From contig NZ_CP149571.1 in assembly GCF_037890695.1 (NCBI RefSeq), positions 3,502,001 through 3,566,000 on the forward strand: 64,000 nucleotides of DNA, given 5' to 3'. Origin of the DNA: Aeromonas jandaei. GTDB lineage: Bacteria > Pseudomonadota > Gammaproteobacteria > Enterobacterales > Aeromonadaceae. This document shows, one piece after another, positions 16,889-28,101 of the stretch. The notes beneath the pieces are model-generated. The model made no database searches. It saw only the letters and a list, made by a program, of their open reading frames with translations, and was not told the DNA's origin. Both the position numbers and the translations under genes were made by a program. Positions within the stretch are counted from its first letter, which is position 1; each line of letters begins with the position of its first letter.

Positions 16889-17647
16889 ATGAGCTTAATC
16901 GGCTTGGTGCTGGCGTTGATCGCCATCTTGGGCGGTAACATGATCGAGGGCGGCCATCCCAGTGCGCTACTTGACCTGCCCGCCTTTCTTATCGTAATCG
17001 GCGGTACCATCGGCGCCGCACTGACCCAGTTTCCCTTCTCCGTCGTAGGTAACAGCCTGAAACGGTTCAAATGGCTGCTTGCTCCCCTCAAACTCGACAT
17101 GCTGGAACAGGCCCAGCTGCTCGAAACTCTGGCAGGCAATGCCCGGCGCAGCGGTATGCTGGCACTTGAGGGGATGATTGAAGAGATTAAGGATCCCTTT
17201 TTGAAAAAAGGGGTACAGATGATGGTCGATGGCTACGAGAAGACCAAGATCCACGAGGTGCTGGAAAACGAGATCGAATTTGAACAGGAAGATCTCGAAC
17301 AAACCGTCAAATTCTATGAAGCCATGGGGGGCTACTGCCCGACGATGGGGATCGTGGGTGCGGTATTCGGCCTCATCCACGCGATGGGCTTGCTGGATGC
17401 ACCGGACAAACTCGGTGGTGCCATCGCGGTAGCCTTTATCGCAACCATCTACGGGGTATCAGCCGCCAACCTCATATTTTTGCCATTTGGCAACCGCTAC
17501 AAGGCGTTTGCTCACCAGATCCGCCACTACAAGGAGATGACCCTCACCGGCATTCTTTGCATCGTGGATGGCGAGTCTCAAGCAAGACTGCAAGTAACCC
17601 TCGAACCCTATCTGGGAGGTCATGGTGGCCAAAAAGAAAAAGGCTGA
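16889..17647 (+). CDS. motC: Flagellar stator subunit, MotA/MotC/PomA family
   Basis: A 252-residue stator protein with four membrane segments: about 2-18, 30-48, 145-165 and 178-198. The cytoplasmic loop between the second and third contains the charged stretch that contacts FliG. The N-terminus ('MSLIGLVLALIAILGGNMIEG') resembles the Pseudomonas MotC / Aeromonas PomA2 type more than Vibrio PomA. The conserved prolines of the third segment ('CPTMGIVGAVFGLI') are present. With the following gene it forms an ion channel driving the flagellar motor. The symbol is tentative. About 190 bases upstream of the start hold no other gene. Confidence 0.88.
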   Translation: MSLIGLVLALIAILGGNMIEGGHPSALLDLPAFLIVIGGTIGAALTQFPFSVVGNSLKRFKWLLAPLKLDMLEQAQLLETLAGNARRSGMLALEGMIEEIKDPFLKKGVQMMVDGYEKTKIHEVLENEIEFEQEDLEQTVKFYEAMGGYCPTMGIVGAVFGLIHAMGLLDAPDKLGGAIAVAFIATIYGVSAANLIFLPFGNRYKAFAHQIRHYKEMTLTGILCIVDGESQARLQVTLEPYLGGHGGQKEKG

Positions 17648-18500
17648 AGCACCAGAGAACCACGAACGCTGGCTGGTCTCCTATGCCGACTTCATGACTC
17701 TGCTGTTCGCCCTGTTCGTGGTGCTCTACTCCTTTGCGATGGCCAAACAGTCAGAGACCCGGGTGCTGATCCAGGGCTTTATCGAGTCGCTGGGTAAAAT
17801 TGGTCTGGTCTCCCCTCCCGCAGGTTCACCTGTCATGCAGGGGGGGACAGGCATCCTCGAGCCGGAATCCAAAACCACACCGAGCAGCCCGAAGAAAGAG
17901 ACGGTGCTGGAGAAGGATGCTCCGATGGCGGCATCTGACCCGTTCAACGAGACCATAGGTGCCTCGGAGAAGCCGAGTGCCACCGAGTCCTGGCCACACA
18001 AGACCAAAGAGCAGGAGTGGGTTCAGGTCACCAAGAAGAAACTTGAACAACAACTCAAGGCACAGATTGAATCCAAGGATCTGGAAGTCGAGCAGCTTGG
18101 CAGTCAGCTGGTGATCCGCATCGGTGAGAAGGCGCTCTTCCCGGCCGACTCGGCATTTCTGCAGCCCCAGTTTGTACCGCTGGTCAACAAGATATCGGGC
18201 ATTCTTGCCGATATTCCGGGGGCCATAGTCGTCACCGGTCACACCGATGATTCGCAGGCTCCGGTAGAGCTCTACCGCAACAACTGGGAACTGTCAGTAC
18301 TGCGCGCCTCCGCGATAGTGCAGACACTGCTTGGCAATCCCAAACTGGATGCCAAGCGGGTTATCGCCCAGGGCGTAGCTGATACCCAGCCACGCTATGC
18401 CAATGACACAGCAGATCACCGGCAGGCCAACCGCCGGGTCGAGATCACTCTCTCTCAAGGCAAAGCCGCCGAACAGGCTCTTCCCCTGCTCAAACCCTGA
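17622..18500 (+). CDS. motD: Flagellar stator subunit, MotB/MotD/PomB family
   Basis: A 292-residue partner of the preceding stator subunit. A short basic N-terminus is followed by the single membrane segment 'SYADFMTLLFALFVVLYSFA', whose D23 is the essential ion-binding aspartate. Then comes a Pro/Ser/Lys-rich linker (about 60-140) containing the plug region, and the OmpA-like peptidoglycan-binding domain ('IVVTGHTDDSQAP', 'NNWELSVLRASAIV', 'QANRRVEITL'). The ATG at 17622 overlaps the motC end by 26 bases. The strong GGAGG is only 2 bases before the ATG, so the GTG at 17625 may be the true start. Whether protons or sodium ions drive it is not settled by sequence. Confidence 0.9.
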   Translation: MVAKKKKAEAPENHERWLVSYADFMTLLFALFVVLYSFAMAKQSETRVLIQGFIESLGKIGLVSPPAGSPVMQGGTGILEPESKTTPSSPKKETVLEKDAPMAASDPFNETIGASEKPSATESWPHKTKEQEWVQVTKKKLEQQLKAQIESKDLEVEQLGSQLVIRIGEKALFPADSAFLQPQFVPLVNKISGILADIPGAIVVTGHTDDSQAPVELYRNNWELSVLRASAIVQTLLGNPKLDAKRVIAQGVADTQPRYANDTADHRQANRRVEITLSQGKAAEQALPLLKP

Positions 18501-18863
18501 GCGATAACACCCTCCGCATACAACCACCGCCCTGACTTCACACAGGGCGGCGGGTTACCCCTTTCAAAAAGCACAGACATATAGCCACTTATTTGAAATG
18601 GCTATTTCAGACAGAAATACAGCCAATTGTCGCTGGATAATAATCAACCTTCGAAAGCTCAAATTTCAGACATGTCATCTGATCTGACCAGCGTCAATTA
18701 CATACATTTTTCTCAATAAAATTGAGCTCCGTAACAAAATTTAATTTCCACTTAACCGATTAATAATTAATCCATAAAAATGACATGTAAATCAGTACTA
18801 AAGTGTCATAATGCGTGACATCATTGTTACACCGCATGATTAATTCGGTTAGGGAAAACCTCT
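18501..18863. promoter_or_regulatory. Intergenic: stator-pair end and nuo operon promoter region
   Basis: 363 bases, AT-rich in the last 250. An 8-bp GC-rich stem near 18527-18550 may end the stator transcript. The rest must carry the nuo promoter. AT-rich 'attaat' clusters near 18760-18775 and 18838-18850 are loosely ArcA-like, which would fit the known ArcA repression of nuo in E. coli, but they are too degenerate to call. I see no small gene here. Confidence 0.5.
18527..18550 (+). terminator. Possible weak terminator after the stator pair
   Basis: Inverted repeat ccgccctg / cagggcgg with an 8-base loop, 25 bases after the stop. The following bases are only moderately T-rich, so efficiency is doubtful. 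Confidence 0.4.
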
Positions 18864-19268
18864 ATGTTTGCTGATATTGCTGTTCAACATTGGGCTTTTG
18901 CCATCTACGTCATTGCAGCTATTTGCCTCTGCCTGGGGATGATCGGCCTTGCTGCCGTGCTGGGTGGCCGTGCTCATGGCCGCACCAAAAACAAACCCTT
19001 CGAATCAGGCGTTGACTCGGTCGGCAGTGCCCGGCTGCGTTTCTCTGCCAAGTTCTATCTGGTCGCCATGTTCTTCGTCATCTTCGATGTCGAGGCACTC
19101 TACCTGTTCGCCTGGTCCGTTTCCGTTCGCGAAAGCGGCTGGGTCGGTTTCATTGAAGCCACCATTTTCATCGGTCTGCTGTTGATCGGTCTGGTCTACC
19201 TCTGGCGCATCGGTGCGCTGGAGTGGTCGCCGCGCAAACCGCAGCTGAACAACAAAAACAGTGACTGA
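18864..19268 (+). CDS. nuoA: NADH-quinone oxidoreductase subunit A
   Basis: A 134-residue membrane subunit of respiratory complex I with three membrane segments. The conserved loop '[20 protein letters not shown]' contains the E-S-G motif near the quinone site. It starts the complete nuo operon and has AGGGA upstream of the ATG. It works in the inner membrane in the hinge between the peripheral and membrane arms with NuoH, J and K. Confidence 0.97.
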   Translation: MFADIAVQHWAFAIYVIAAICLCLGMIGLAAVLGGRAHGRTKNKPFESGVDSVGSARLRFSAKFYLVAMFFVIFDVEALYLFAWSVSVRESGWVGFIEATIFIGLLLIGLVYLWRIGALEWSPRKPQLNNKNSD

Positions 19269-19297
19269 ATCACAGACCCTTTCCTTGAGGTTGCACC

Positions 19298-19972
19298 ATG
19301 AAGTACACCCTTACCCGGATAGACCCGGATGCACCGGTTGAACGCTATCCCCAGGAGCAGAGCCAAACCGTCGATGACCCTCTGATGCAGCAAGCCGAGC
19401 GCGGCATCCTGATGGGACGGGTCGAGGAGGTGTTGCAAAATGCCGTCAACTGGGGTCGCAAGAACTCCCTGTGGCCCTACAACTTCGGTATCTCCTGCTG
19501 CTACGTGGAGATGTGTACCGCCTTCACCTCACCCCACGATGTGGCCCGCTTCGGGGCCGAAGTTATCCGAGCCTCTCCCCGTCAGGCCGATTTCATGGTG
19601 ATCGCAGGTACACCCTTCATCAAGATGGCGCCAGTCATCCAGCGTCTCTATGAGCAGTTGCTCGAGCCCAAATGGGTGATTTCGATGGGTGCCTGTGCCA
19701 ACTCCGGCGGTATGTATGACATCTACTCGGTGGTTCAGGGCGTCGACAAGTTTCTGCCGGTCGATGTTTATATTCCGGGTTGCCCGCCCCGTCCCGAAGC
19801 CTTTTTGCAAGCCCTGATGCTGTTGCAAGACTCTATCGGCAAGGAGCGTCGCCCCCTCTCCTGGGTGGTTGGCGATCAGGGGATCTATCGTCCCGAGATG
19901 CCGGCCGAGAAGGACCGCAAGCGCGGCGAGCGGATTGATGTGACCAACCTGCGCACGCCGGATGAGATCTGA
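19298..19972 (+). CDS. nuoB: NADH-quinone oxidoreductase subunit B
   Basis: A 224-residue peripheral-arm subunit that binds iron-sulfur cluster N2 next to the quinone pocket. The cluster ligands are visible as the tandem cysteines in 'GISCCYVEM', the cysteine in '[12 protein letters not shown]' and the one in '[12 protein letters not shown]'. It lies 29 bases after nuoA and 2 bases before nuoCD, with GAGG before the ATG. Confidence 0.98.
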   Translation: MKYTLTRIDPDAPVERYPQEQSQTVDDPLMQQAERGILMGRVEEVLQNAVNWGRKNSLWPYNFGISCCYVEMCTAFTSPHDVARFGAEVIRASPRQADFMVIAGTPFIKMAPVIQRLYEQLLEPKWVISMGACANSGGMYDIYSVVQGVDKFLPVDVYIPGCPPRPEAFLQALMLLQDSIGKERRPLSWVVGDQGIYRPEMPAEKDRKRGERIDVTNLRTPDEI

Positions 19973-19974
19973 CC

Positions 19975-21780
19975 ATGAAACTGACTCGCGATTTTCCCAG
20001 CAATTATGCAATGGCCCAGTGGCAACCCACCGATCATAAGGATGCCAAGGTCATTGGCGAACTGTTCGCCCATTTCGGGGCGCAGCATTTCACCGTGCAG
20101 ACTACCCGTACCGGCGTGCCTGTCGTCTGGCTTGCCCGGGAGCTGCTGCTTGATGTAATGAGCTTTTTGCGCAAGGTGCCCTCCCCGTTCGTGATGCTCT
20201 TCGATCTGAGTGCGACTGACGAACGGCTACGCACCCACCGCGAAGGTCTGCCGCAAAGCGACTTCACCGTTTTCTATCACCTCATCTCCATCGACCGTAA
20301 CGCCGATGTAATGCTGAAGGTGCCGCTTACCGAAAGCGATCTACATCTGCCAACCGTCACCGGCCACTTCCCCAATGCCAACTGGTATGAACGGGAGGTA
20401 TGGGATCTGCTGGGCATCACCTTCGATGGTCATCCCCACCTGACCCGTATCATGATGCCCAAAAGCTGGCAGGGACATCCGCTGCGCAAAGATTACCCTG
20501 CACGCGCCACCGAATTTGATCCCTTTATGCTCGATGCTGCCAAGCAGGACATGGAGCAGGAGAACCTGCTGTTCAAGCCGGAGGAGTGGGGTCTGGCACG
20601 TGGCAACGAGAACGAGGACTACATGTTCCTCAACCTCGGCCCCAACCACCCCTCGGCTCACGGCGCCTTCCGGCTGGTACTGCAACTCGATGGCGAGGAG
20701 ATCCGCAACTGTGTGCCCGATATCGGTTACCACCATCGCGGTGCCGAGAAGATGGGCGAGCGCCAGTCCTGGCACAGCTACATTCCCTATACCGACCGGG
20801 TCGAGTATCTGGGCGGGGTGATGAACAACCTCCCCTACGTGCTGGCGGTCGAGAAGCTGGCCGGTATCAAGGTGCCCCAGCGGGTCGACATGATCCGGGT
20901 GATGATGGCGGAGCTGTTCCGCATCCAGAGTCACCTGTTGTTCCTCGGTACCTATATCCAAGACGTGGGGGCCATGACCCCGGTCTTCTTCACCTTTACC
21001 GACCGCCAGAAGATTTACACCATCATCGAGGCGATCACCGGCGCCCGTATGCATCCGGCCTGGTTCCGCATCGGCGGTGTTGCCCACGACCTGCCCAACG
21101 GATGGCAACGTCTGATCCAGGACAACCTGCTGAGCTGGCTGCCCAAGCGGCTGATGGATTACGAGAAAGCTGCGATGCGCAACAGTATTCTGCGCGGCCG
21201 TACTATCGGGGTCTCTGCCTATACCACCGAGCAGGCGTTGTCCTGGGGCACCACGGGGGCCGGATTGCGCGCCACCGGCCTCAACTTCGACGTGCGCAAG
21301 TGGCGTCCCTACTCCGGTTACGATCAGTTCGACTTCGAAGTACCGGTCGGCAGCAACGGCGATGCCTATGATCGCGCCACCGTTCGCATCGAGGAGATCC
21401 GTCAAAGCCTCTCCATCATCGAGCAGTGCATGAAGAACATGCCGGAGGGGCCATTCAAGGCGGATCACCCGCTGACCACTCCGCCGCCCAAAGAGCGCAC
21501 GCTGCAGCACATCGAGACCCTGATCAACCACTTCCTGCAAGTGTCTTGGGGCCCGGTCATGCCGGCAGCCGAATCGTTCCAGATGATTGAGGCGACCAAG
21601 GGCGTCAACAGTTACTACCTGACCAGCGATGGCTCAACCATGAGCTACCGGACCCGGATCCGCACCCCGAGCTTTGCTCACCTGCAACAGATCCCCTCGG
21701 TGATCAAGGGCAGCATGGTGTCGGATCTCATCGTCTATCTGGGCAGTATCGATTTCGTTATGTCGGATGTGGACCGTTAA
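19975..21780 (+). CDS. nuoCD: NADH-quinone oxidoreductase fused subunits C and D
   Basis: 601 residues joining NuoC (about 1-190, ending with '[17 protein letters not shown]') and NuoD (about 215-601, beginning '[18 protein letters not shown]'). Fusion of C and D is usual in gammaproteobacteria. NuoD carries the quinone-site histidine in 'NHPSAHG' and the conserved '[15 protein letters not shown]'. It is a peripheral-arm subunit sitting over the quinone channel. It lies 2 bases after nuoB. Confidence 0.98.
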   Translation: MKLTRDFPSNYAMAQWQPTDHKDAKVIGELFAHFGAQHFTVQTTRTGVPVVWLARELLLDVMSFLRKVPSPFVMLFDLSATDERLRTHREGLPQSDFTVFYHLISIDRNADVMLKVPLTESDLHLPTVTGHFPNANWYEREVWDLLGITFDGHPHLTRIMMPKSWQGHPLRKDYPARATEFDPFMLDAAKQDMEQENLLFKPEEWGLARGNENEDYMFLNLGPNHPSAHGAFRLVLQLDGEEIRNCVPDIGYHHRGAEKMGERQSWHSYIPYTDRVEYLGGVMNNLPYVLAVEKLAGIKVPQRVDMIRVMMAELFRIQSHLLFLGTYIQDVGAMTPVFFTFTDRQKIYTIIEAITGARMHPAWFRIGGVAHDLPNGWQRLIQDNLLSWLPKRLMDYEKAAMRNSILRGRTIGVSAYTTEQALSWGTTGAGLRATGLNFDVRKWRPYSGYDQFDFEVPVGSNGDAYDRATVRIEEIRQSLSIIEQCMKNMPEGPFKADHPLTTPPPKERTLQHIETLINHFLQVSWGPVMPAAESFQMIEATKGVNSYYLTSDGSTMSYRTRIRTPSFAHLQQIPSVIKGSMVSDLIVYLGSIDFVMSDVDR

Positions 21781-21870
21781 CTCATCACGGGTTGCTCGCC
21801 AAGGCGAGTGACCCGCAATGACGAGACAACAGGACTCGCAGTAAAAGGACAAGCCACAAAAGGTCAAGTC

Positions 21871-22413
21871 ATGAGCCAGCAATGTCAGTGTCACAATAAT
21901 CAGACCCCGCAGGGGCAAGGGGCTTGCAGCAGCAAACAGGACGACTTTGTCCTGAGTCAGGCTGAACGCGATGCCATCGAACATGAGAAACACCATTACG
22001 AAGATCCCCGTGCTGCCAGCATCGAAGCGCTCAAGATAGTGCAGCAGGCCCGTGGCTGGGTGCCTGACGGCGCCATTTCAGCGATTGCCACCGAACTTGG
22101 CATTCCCGCCAGCGACGTGGAGGGAGTTGCCACCTTCTATAGCCAGATCTTCCGTCAGCCAGTTGGTCGCCATGTCATCCGCGTTTGCGACAGCATGGTC
22201 TGCTACATCAACGGTCACGAAGAGCTGCTGGCTGGCCTCAAGGAGGTGATGAACCTCGCTCCCGGCCAGACCACAGCCGATGGCCGCTTCACCCTGTTGC
22301 CGGTCTGCTGCCTGGGCAACTGCGACAAGGGGCCGGCCATCATGATCGATGACGACACCTATGGCGGGCTCGACCCCGTTACCTTGCTGAAAACACTGGA
22401 GGCATACCCATGA
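21871..22413 (+). CDS. nuoE: NADH-quinone oxidoreductase subunit E
   Basis: 180 residues with a thioredoxin-like [2Fe-2S] domain. The four ligands are in 'CDSMVC' and 'CCLGNC'. The N-terminus has a short cysteine- and glutamine-rich extension ('[15 protein letters not shown]') before the family core. I take ATG 21871; an in-frame GTG at 21808 would add 21 unconvincing residues. The 90-base gap after nuoCD is the longest before nuoL-M and holds a small hairpin and a short direct repeat. The stop overlaps nuoF by ATGA. Confidence 0.95.
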   Translation: MSQQCQCHNNQTPQGQGACSSKQDDFVLSQAERDAIEHEKHHYEDPRAASIEALKIVQQARGWVPDGAISAIATELGIPASDVEGVATFYSQIFRQPVGRHVIRVCDSMVCYINGHEELLAGLKEVMNLAPGQTTADGRFTLLPVCCLGNCDKGPAIMIDDDTYGGLDPVTLLKTLEAYP

Positions 22414-23795
22414 GCCTGCAGCAGAGCAAGATCCTTACCTCCTTTGGCACCGCAAACCGCACCCCACGTGCGGCCGAGACCCATCCGCTTACCTGGCGGC
22501 TGCGTGACGACGGCCAGCCGGTATGGCTGGAGGAGTATCAGGCCAAGCAGGGTTATGAAGCGGTGCGCAAAGCGCTCGGCCAGATGAGTCCGGACGAGAT
22601 CGTCAGTACCGTCAAGGATGCCGGTCTCAAGGGGCGTGGCGGCGCGGGCTTCCCCACTGGCGTGAAGTGGGGGCTGATGCCCAAAGACGAGAGCATGAAC
22701 ATCCGCTACCTGCTCTGTAACGCCGACGAGATGGAGCCCAACACCTGGAAAGATCGGCTGCTGATGGAGCAACTGCCCCACCTGCTGATCGAAGGGATGA
22801 TTATCTCGGCCCGGGCGCTGAAAGCCTATCGCGGTTATATCTTCCTGCGCGGCGAGTATGTCGATGCCGCCATCAACCTGCGTCGTGCGGTAGAAGAGGC
22901 AAAAGCCGCCGGTTTGCTTGGCAAGAACATTCTGGGCTCGGGTTTTGACTTCGAGCTGTTTGTTCACACTGGCGCCGGTCGCTACATCTGTGGCGAAGAG
23001 ACGGCCCTTATCAACTCGCTGGAAGGGCGCCGCGCCAACCCGCGCGCCAAACCCCCCTTCCCCGCAGTTTCCGGCGTCTGGGGCAAGCCCACCTGCGTCA
23101 ACAACGTCGAGACCCTCTGCAACGTGCCCGCCATTATCGGCAACGGGGTGGCCTGGTATCACGGGCTGGCCCTGCCGGGCTCTGAAGACCACGGTACCAA
23201 GCTGATGGGCTTCTCCGGCAAGGTAAACAACCCCGGGGTGTGGGAGCTGCCGTTTGGCATTACCGCCCGCGAGCTGTTTGAAAACTATGCCGGCGGCATG
23301 AAGAGCGGCTATCGCCTGAAAGCCTGGCAACCGGGCGGCGCGGGAACCGGTTTCTTGCTGCCTGAGCACCTCGATGCCCAGATGTACACCGCTGGTATCG
23401 GCAAGGTAGGCACCCGGATGGGAACCGGCCTCGCCATGGCGGTGGATGACTCCATCAGCATGGTCTCCCTGCTGCGCAACATGGAGGAGTTCTTCGCCCG
23501 CGAGTCATGTGGCTGGTGTACTCCCTGTCGCGATGGCCTGCCCTGGAGCGTCAAGCTGCTGCGCGCGCTGGAACGTGGCGAGGGGCAATCAGGCGATCTG
23601 GCTACGCTGGAGCAGCTCTGCAATTTCCTGGGCCCGGGTAAAACCTTCTGCGCCCATGCTCCGGGCGCCGTCGAACCGCTTGCCAGCGCGATCAAGTATT
23701 TCCGCTCCGAATTCGAAGCGGGGATCAAGGGCAGCGGCGATAACCGCAAGCCGGTCAAAGGGATCCAGCCCAATCTCTTGGGTGAACGCTGGTAA
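22410..23795 (+). CDS. nuoF: NADH-quinone oxidoreductase subunit F
   Basis: A 461-residue NADH-oxidising subunit. The glycine-rich NADH site is '[17 protein letters not shown]', the FMN region includes '[20 protein letters not shown]', and the N3 [4Fe-4S] cluster cysteines are in '[12 protein letters not shown]' plus a later 'KTFCAHAPG'. It lies at the tip of the peripheral arm, passing electrons from FMN to NuoE and NuoG. It is translationally coupled to nuoE. Confidence 0.98.
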   Translation: MSLQQSKILTSFGTANRTPRAAETHPLTWRLRDDGQPVWLEEYQAKQGYEAVRKALGQMSPDEIVSTVKDAGLKGRGGAGFPTGVKWGLMPKDESMNIRYLLCNADEMEPNTWKDRLLMEQLPHLLIEGMIISARALKAYRGYIFLRGEYVDAAINLRRAVEEAKAAGLLGKNILGSGFDFELFVHTGAGRYICGEETALINSLEGRRANPRAKPPFPAVSGVWGKPTCVNNVETLCNVPAIIGNGVAWYHGLALPGSEDHGTKLMGFSGKVNNPGVWELPFGITARELFENYAGGMKSGYRLKAWQPGGAGTGFLLPEHLDAQMYTAGIGKVGTRMGTGLAMAVDDSISMVSLLRNMEEFFARESCGWCTPCRDGLPWSVKLLRALERGEGQSGDLATLEQLCNFLGPGKTFCAHAPGAVEPLASAIKYFRSEFEAGIKGSGDNRKPVKGIQPNLLGERW

Positions 23796-23851
23796 ACGCC
23801 AAGCGCATCAGACAATAGCCGAATTCACAAAACAGGTTTCAGGGAAGTTGT

Positions 23852-26575
23852 ATGGCGACCATTCATGTAGACGGTAAAGAGTACGAGGTAGACGGGGCAG
23901 ATAACCTGCTGCAAGCCTGTCTGTCCCTCGGTCTGGACGTCCCCTATTTTTGCTGGCACCCGGCGCTTGGTAGCGTGGGAGCCTGCCGCCAGTGCGCGGT
24001 CAAACAGTATCAAAATGCCGATGACAAGCGTGGCCGTCTGGTGATGTCCTGCATGACACCGGCCACCGATGGCACCTATATCGCCATCGAAGATGAAGAG
24101 GCCAAGGAGTTTCGCAAGAGCGTGGTGGAGTGGCTGATGACCAACCACCCCCACGACTGTCCGGTGTGTGAAGAGGGTGGTGCCTGCCACCTGCAGGATA
24201 TGACGGTGATGACCGGCCACAACAGCCGTCGCTACCGTTTCACCAAACGCACCCACCAGAATCAGGATCTCGGCCCCTTCATCAGCCACGAGATGAACCG
24301 CTGCATCGCCTGCTACCGCTGCGTCCGTTACTACAAGGATTATGCCGGTGGCGAGGATCTTGGCGTCTACGGTGCCCACGACAACGTCTATTTCGGACGG
24401 GTTGAGGATGGCACGCTGGAGAGCGAATTCTCCGGCAACCTGGTGGAAATCTGCCCTACCGGGGTTTTCACCGATAAGACTCACTCTGAGCGCTACAACC
24501 GCAAATGGGACATGCAGTTTGCCCCGAGCGTCTGCCAGCAGTGTTCCGTGGGCTGCAACATCAGCCCGGGCGAACGTTATGGCGAACTGCGCCGTATCGA
24601 AAACCGCTTCCACGGCAGCCTCAACCACTACTTCCTCTGCGATCGCGGCCGCTTTGGCTATGGCTATGTCAACCTGGCCGACCGCCCGCGCCAACCGCTG
24701 CTGCGTGAAGGTAACGACAAACTGGCCATCACGGTCGATGGTGCCCTCAACCGCGCCGCCGATGCCTTGCGTACCGCCAGCGGAGTGATCGGTATCGGTT
24801 CACCCCGCGCGTCGCTGGAGAGCAACTTCGCTCTGCGCGAACTGGTGGGTGAAGAGAACTTCTATTGCGGCATGGAGCAGGCCGAGTGGGAATGCCAGCA
24901 GAAGATCCTGCAGATTTTGCAGCATGGTGGCGTATCAACACCAAGCCTGCGCGACATGGAAGAGGCCGACGCCATTCTGGTACTCGGCGAAGATGTCACC
25001 ATGAGCGCGGCTCGAATTGCGCTGGCCCTGCGTCAAGCCGTCAAGGGCAAGGCCCGCGAACTGGCCCGCAAGATGAAGGTCGACCTGTGGCAGGTTGCCG
25101 CGGTGCAGACTCTGGGCCAGAACGAGCGCTATCCGCTGCTCATCACCAGTCTCGACAACACCCGTCTCGATGACGTAGCGGCCGACAAACTGCACGCTCC
25201 CTACGCCGATCAGGCGCGCCTTGGCTTTGCCATCGCCAACCTGCTCGACAATGCGGCGCCAGCTATCGCCGACCTCTCTGCCGAGCAGCAGGCTCAGGCT
25301 GCACGCTGGGCCGAGCTGCTGGGCAACGCCAAAAAGCCGCTCATCATCGCCGGCTCCAGCGCACGCAGCGTGGCGCTGGTTGAAGCAGCCAGCAATATTG
25401 CTCGTGCACTGAAAGGGCGTGGTCTGGAAGCCAGCATCGCGCTGGTTGCCCAGGAGGCCAACTCGCTCGGCCTGGCCATGCTGGGTGGCAAGCCGCTTGA
25501 AGATGCTTTCGAGCGCATTGAAGCGCAAGAGAAGCTGGCTCTGGTGACGTTGGAGAACGATCTTTATCGCCGTGCTCCGCGCAACCGTGTGGATGCTGCA
25601 TTGGCGAGACTGCAGCACCTGCTGGTCATCGATCATCAGGACACCCGGACTGCACAAAAGGCTGATCTGATCCTGCCGGCAGCCAGCTTTGCCGAAGCCG
25701 ATGGCACCCTGGTGAACATGGAAGGTCGCGCCCAGCGCTTCTTCCAGGTTTATGCTCCGGCCTTCTACAACACCGACATTCAGGTGCGTGAAGGGTGGCG
25801 CTGGCTGGCGGCACTGCAAGGTGCTCTTGAGCACACATCTCTGCGCTGGCAGAACTTCGACCAGATCAACCATGACTGCGCCAGCAGCAATCCGCTGCTG
25901 GCCACCATGCTTGAAGCAGCCCCCAACGCAGGCTTGCGCATCCGCGGCATGCGTCTGGCTCGTGAACCGCACCGCTACAGTGGCCGCACCTCCATGCTGG
26001 CCAACCAGAACGTCAGCGAGCCGCGGGTAGCTCAGGATCCGGATTCCCCCTTCAACTTCTCCATGGAAGGGTATGCCGGGGCACGTCAACCGCTGCCGCA
26101 AGTACCGTTCGCCTGGGCTCCAGGCTGGAACTCACCTTCCGCCTGGAACAAGTTCCAGGATGAGGTGGGTGGCAAACTGCGCGCCGGTGATCCGGGTCGC
26201 CGTCTGCTGGAAGCAAGCGAAGATACCCTTGGCTGGTTTACTACCATCCCCTCCTCCTTCAAGGCAGAGGATGCACTGCAAGTGGTCAACTATGTCCAGT
26301 TGTTTGGTGGCGAGGAGCTCTCCGCCCGCAGCCCGGTCATCCAGACCCGGATGAACGAGCCCGAGCTGGTGCTCAATCCGGCCGATGCGCAGCGTCTGGC
26401 CCTGCATGCCGGCAATCAGGTCTCCTTCTCCTGGGGTGGCAGCCACTGGCAACTGCGTCTGCGTCTGAGCGAGCAGCTGGCGGCCGGTCTGGTGGGTCTG
26501 CCCCTTGGCGTCAACGGCCTGCCAACTGCGCTGCAACAGGCATATCTCAATAACCTGCAGGAGGTCATCGCATGA
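23852..26575 (+). CDS. nuoG: NADH-quinone oxidoreductase subunit G
   Basis: 907 residues. The N-terminal ferredoxin-like domain binds [2Fe-2S] through C34, C45, C48 and a cysteine near 67. Next come the His/Cys-liganded cluster ('[16 protein letters not shown]') and a [4Fe-4S] set ('[11 protein letters not shown]'). '[15 protein letters not shown]' with a later cysteine provides the extra N7 cluster found in E. coli but not in all complexes I. The large C-terminal part is molybdopterin-oxidoreductase-like and inactive in this family. Its stop overlaps nuoH by ATGA. Confidence 0.97.
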   Translation: MATIHVDGKEYEVDGADNLLQACLSLGLDVPYFCWHPALGSVGACRQCAVKQYQNADDKRGRLVMSCMTPATDGTYIAIEDEEAKEFRKSVVEWLMTNHPHDCPVCEEGGACHLQDMTVMTGHNSRRYRFTKRTHQNQDLGPFISHEMNRCIACYRCVRYYKDYAGGEDLGVYGAHDNVYFGRVEDGTLESEFSGNLVEICPTGVFTDKTHSERYNRKWDMQFAPSVCQQCSVGCNISPGERYGELRRIENRFHGSLNHYFLCDRGRFGYGYVNLADRPRQPLLREGNDKLAITVDGALNRAADALRTASGVIGIGSPRASLESNFALRELVGEENFYCGMEQAEWECQQKILQILQHGGVSTPSLRDMEEADAILVLGEDVTMSAARIALALRQAVKGKARELARKMKVDLWQVAAVQTLGQNERYPLLITSLDNTRLDDVAADKLHAPYADQARLGFAIANLLDNAAPAIADLSAEQQAQAARWAELLGNAKKPLIIAGSSARSVALVEAASNIARALKGRGLEASIALVAQEANSLGLAMLGGKPLEDAFERIEAQEKLALVTLENDLYRRAPRNRVDAALARLQHLLVIDHQDTRTAQKADLILPAASFAEADGTLVNMEGRAQRFFQVYAPAFYNTDIQVREGWRWLAALQGALEHTSLRWQNFDQINHDCASSNPLLATMLEAAPNAGLRIRGMRLAREPHRYSGRTSMLANQNVSEPRVAQDPDSPFNFSMEGYAGARQPLPQVPFAWAPGWNSPSAWNKFQDEVGGKLRAGDPGRRLLEASEDTLGWFTTIPSSFKAEDALQVVNYVQLFGGEELSARSPVIQTRMNEPELVLNPADAQRLALHAGNQVSFSWGGSHWQLRLRLSEQLAAGLVGLPLGVNGLPTALQQAYLNNLQEVIA

Positions 26576-27540
26576 GCGACTCGCTGATTGATCTGTTGCT
26601 GGAGGTCGGCAAGGCACTGCTCGTGCTGGTGGGGATCGTGGGGGCTGGCGCCTTCATGAGCTTCATCGAACGCCGCCTGCTGGCGCTGTGGCAGGATCGT
26701 TACGGCCCCAACCGGGTTGGCCCATTCGGCCTGCTGCAACTGGCGGCCGACATGGTCAAGATGTTCTTCAAGGAGGACTGGATCCCGCCATTCGCCGATC
26801 GGCGGATCTTCATCCTGGCTCCCATCATCGCCTTCACCGCCTTTATTCTGGCGTTTGCGGTGGTGCCGATCAGCCCGACCTGGGGCGTTGCGGATCTCAA
26901 CGTGGGTCTGCTTTACATCCTGGCCATCGCGGGGCTGGCGGTCTATGCGGTGCTGTTCGCCGGCTGGTCGAGCAACAACAAGTACTCCCTGCTGGGTAGT
27001 CTGCGCGCCTCGGCCCAGACCCTCTCCTACGAGGTGTTCCTCGGCCTCTCCCTGATGGGCGTGGTGATCCAGACCGGCAGCTTCAACCTGCGCGACATCG
27101 TCGAGGCTCAGGCTGGTCTGTGGAACGTGATCCCGCAGATCCTTGGCTTTGTCACCTTCCTGTTTGCCGGCGTTGCCGTCACCCACCGCCATCCGTTTGA
27201 CCAGCCGGAGGCAGAGCAGGAGCTCGCCGATGGCTATCACATCGAGTATGCGGGGATGAAATGGGGTCTCTTCTTCGTGGGCGAGTATATCGGCATCGTG
27301 CTGATCTCCTCGCTCATCGTGACCCTCTTCTTTGGTGGCTGGCACGGTCCCTGGTTGCCCCCCTTCATCTGGTTTGCTCTGAAGACCGCCTGCTTCATGG
27401 TGTTCTTCATCCTGCTGCGGGCCTCCCTGCCTCGCCCGCGCTTTGACCAGGTGATGGCGTTTGGCTGGAAAGTCTGCTTGCCGCTGACCCTGCTCAATAT
27501 GCTGGTCACCGCGGCAGTAGTGCTGATGAATGTGCAGTGA
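26572..27540 (+). CDS. nuoH: NADH-quinone oxidoreductase subunit H
   Basis: A 322-residue, eight-helix membrane subunit that joins the two arms and forms part of the quinone chamber. Conserved marks are '[20 protein letters not shown]' and '[19 protein letters not shown]' (acidic loop). It starts inside the nuoG stop. Length and helix pattern match E. coli NuoH (325 residues). Confidence 0.98.
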   Translation: MSDSLIDLLLEVGKALLVLVGIVGAGAFMSFIERRLLALWQDRYGPNRVGPFGLLQLAADMVKMFFKEDWIPPFADRRIFILAPIIAFTAFILAFAVVPISPTWGVADLNVGLLYILAIAGLAVYAVLFAGWSSNNKYSLLGSLRASAQTLSYEVFLGLSLMGVVIQTGSFNLRDIVEAQAGLWNVIPQILGFVTFLFAGVAVTHRHPFDQPEAEQELADGYHIEYAGMKWGLFFVGEYIGIVLISSLIVTLFFGGWHGPWLPPFIWFALKTACFMVFFILLRASLPRPRFDQVMAFGWKVCLPLTLLNMLVTAAVVLMNVQ

Positions 27541-27548
27541 GGCACGAG

Positions 27549-28091
27549 ATGAAAATTTTTAGCATTATCCAGGGTGTTGGCACCCAGTTACGCAGTCTGG
27601 CCATGGTCTTCTCCCATGCCTGGCGGCCTCGTGAAACCCTGAACTACCCGGAAGAGGCGGTCTATGTGCCGCCCCGCTACCGCGGCCGTATCGTGCTGAC
27701 TCGCGATCCGGACGGAGACGAGCGCTGCGTGGCCTGCAACCTCTGCGCGGTTGCCTGCCCGGTCGGCTGCATCTCGCTGCAAAAATCCGAGCGGGAAGAT
27801 GGCCGCTGGTACCCGGAATTCTTTCGCATCAACTTCTCCCGCTGCATCTTCTGCGGCCTGTGCGAAGAGGCTTGCCCTACCACCGCTATCCAGCTGACGC
27901 CGGATTTCGAAATGGGCGAGTATCGCCGCCAGGATCTGGTGTACGAGAAGGAAGATCTGCTGATCAGCGGGCCAGGCAAATACCCGGACTACAACTTCTA
28001 TCGCATGAGCGGGATGGCCATCGACGGCAAACCGAAAGGGGAAGCCGAAAACGAAGCCAAACCCATCGATGTCAAGAGCCTGCTGCCCTGA
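27549..28091 (+). CDS. nuoI: NADH-quinone oxidoreductase subunit I
   Basis: 180 residues with two [4Fe-4S] ferredoxin motifs, '[12 protein letters not shown]' and '[12 protein letters not shown]', holding clusters N6a and N6b that lead to N2 in NuoB. The start at 27549 follows the nuoH stop by 8 bases; an upstream in-frame start inside nuoH is not needed. AGGAG near its stop serves nuoJ. Confidence 0.97.
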   Translation: MKIFSIIQGVGTQLRSLAMVFSHAWRPRETLNYPEEAVYVPPRYRGRIVLTRDPDGDERCVACNLCAVACPVGCISLQKSEREDGRWYPEFFRINFSRCIFCGLCEEACPTTAIQLTPDFEMGEYRRQDLVYEKEDLLISGPGKYPDYNFYRMSGMAIDGKPKGEAENEAKPIDVKSLLP

Positions 28092-28101
28092 GGAGTCAAT
28101 C

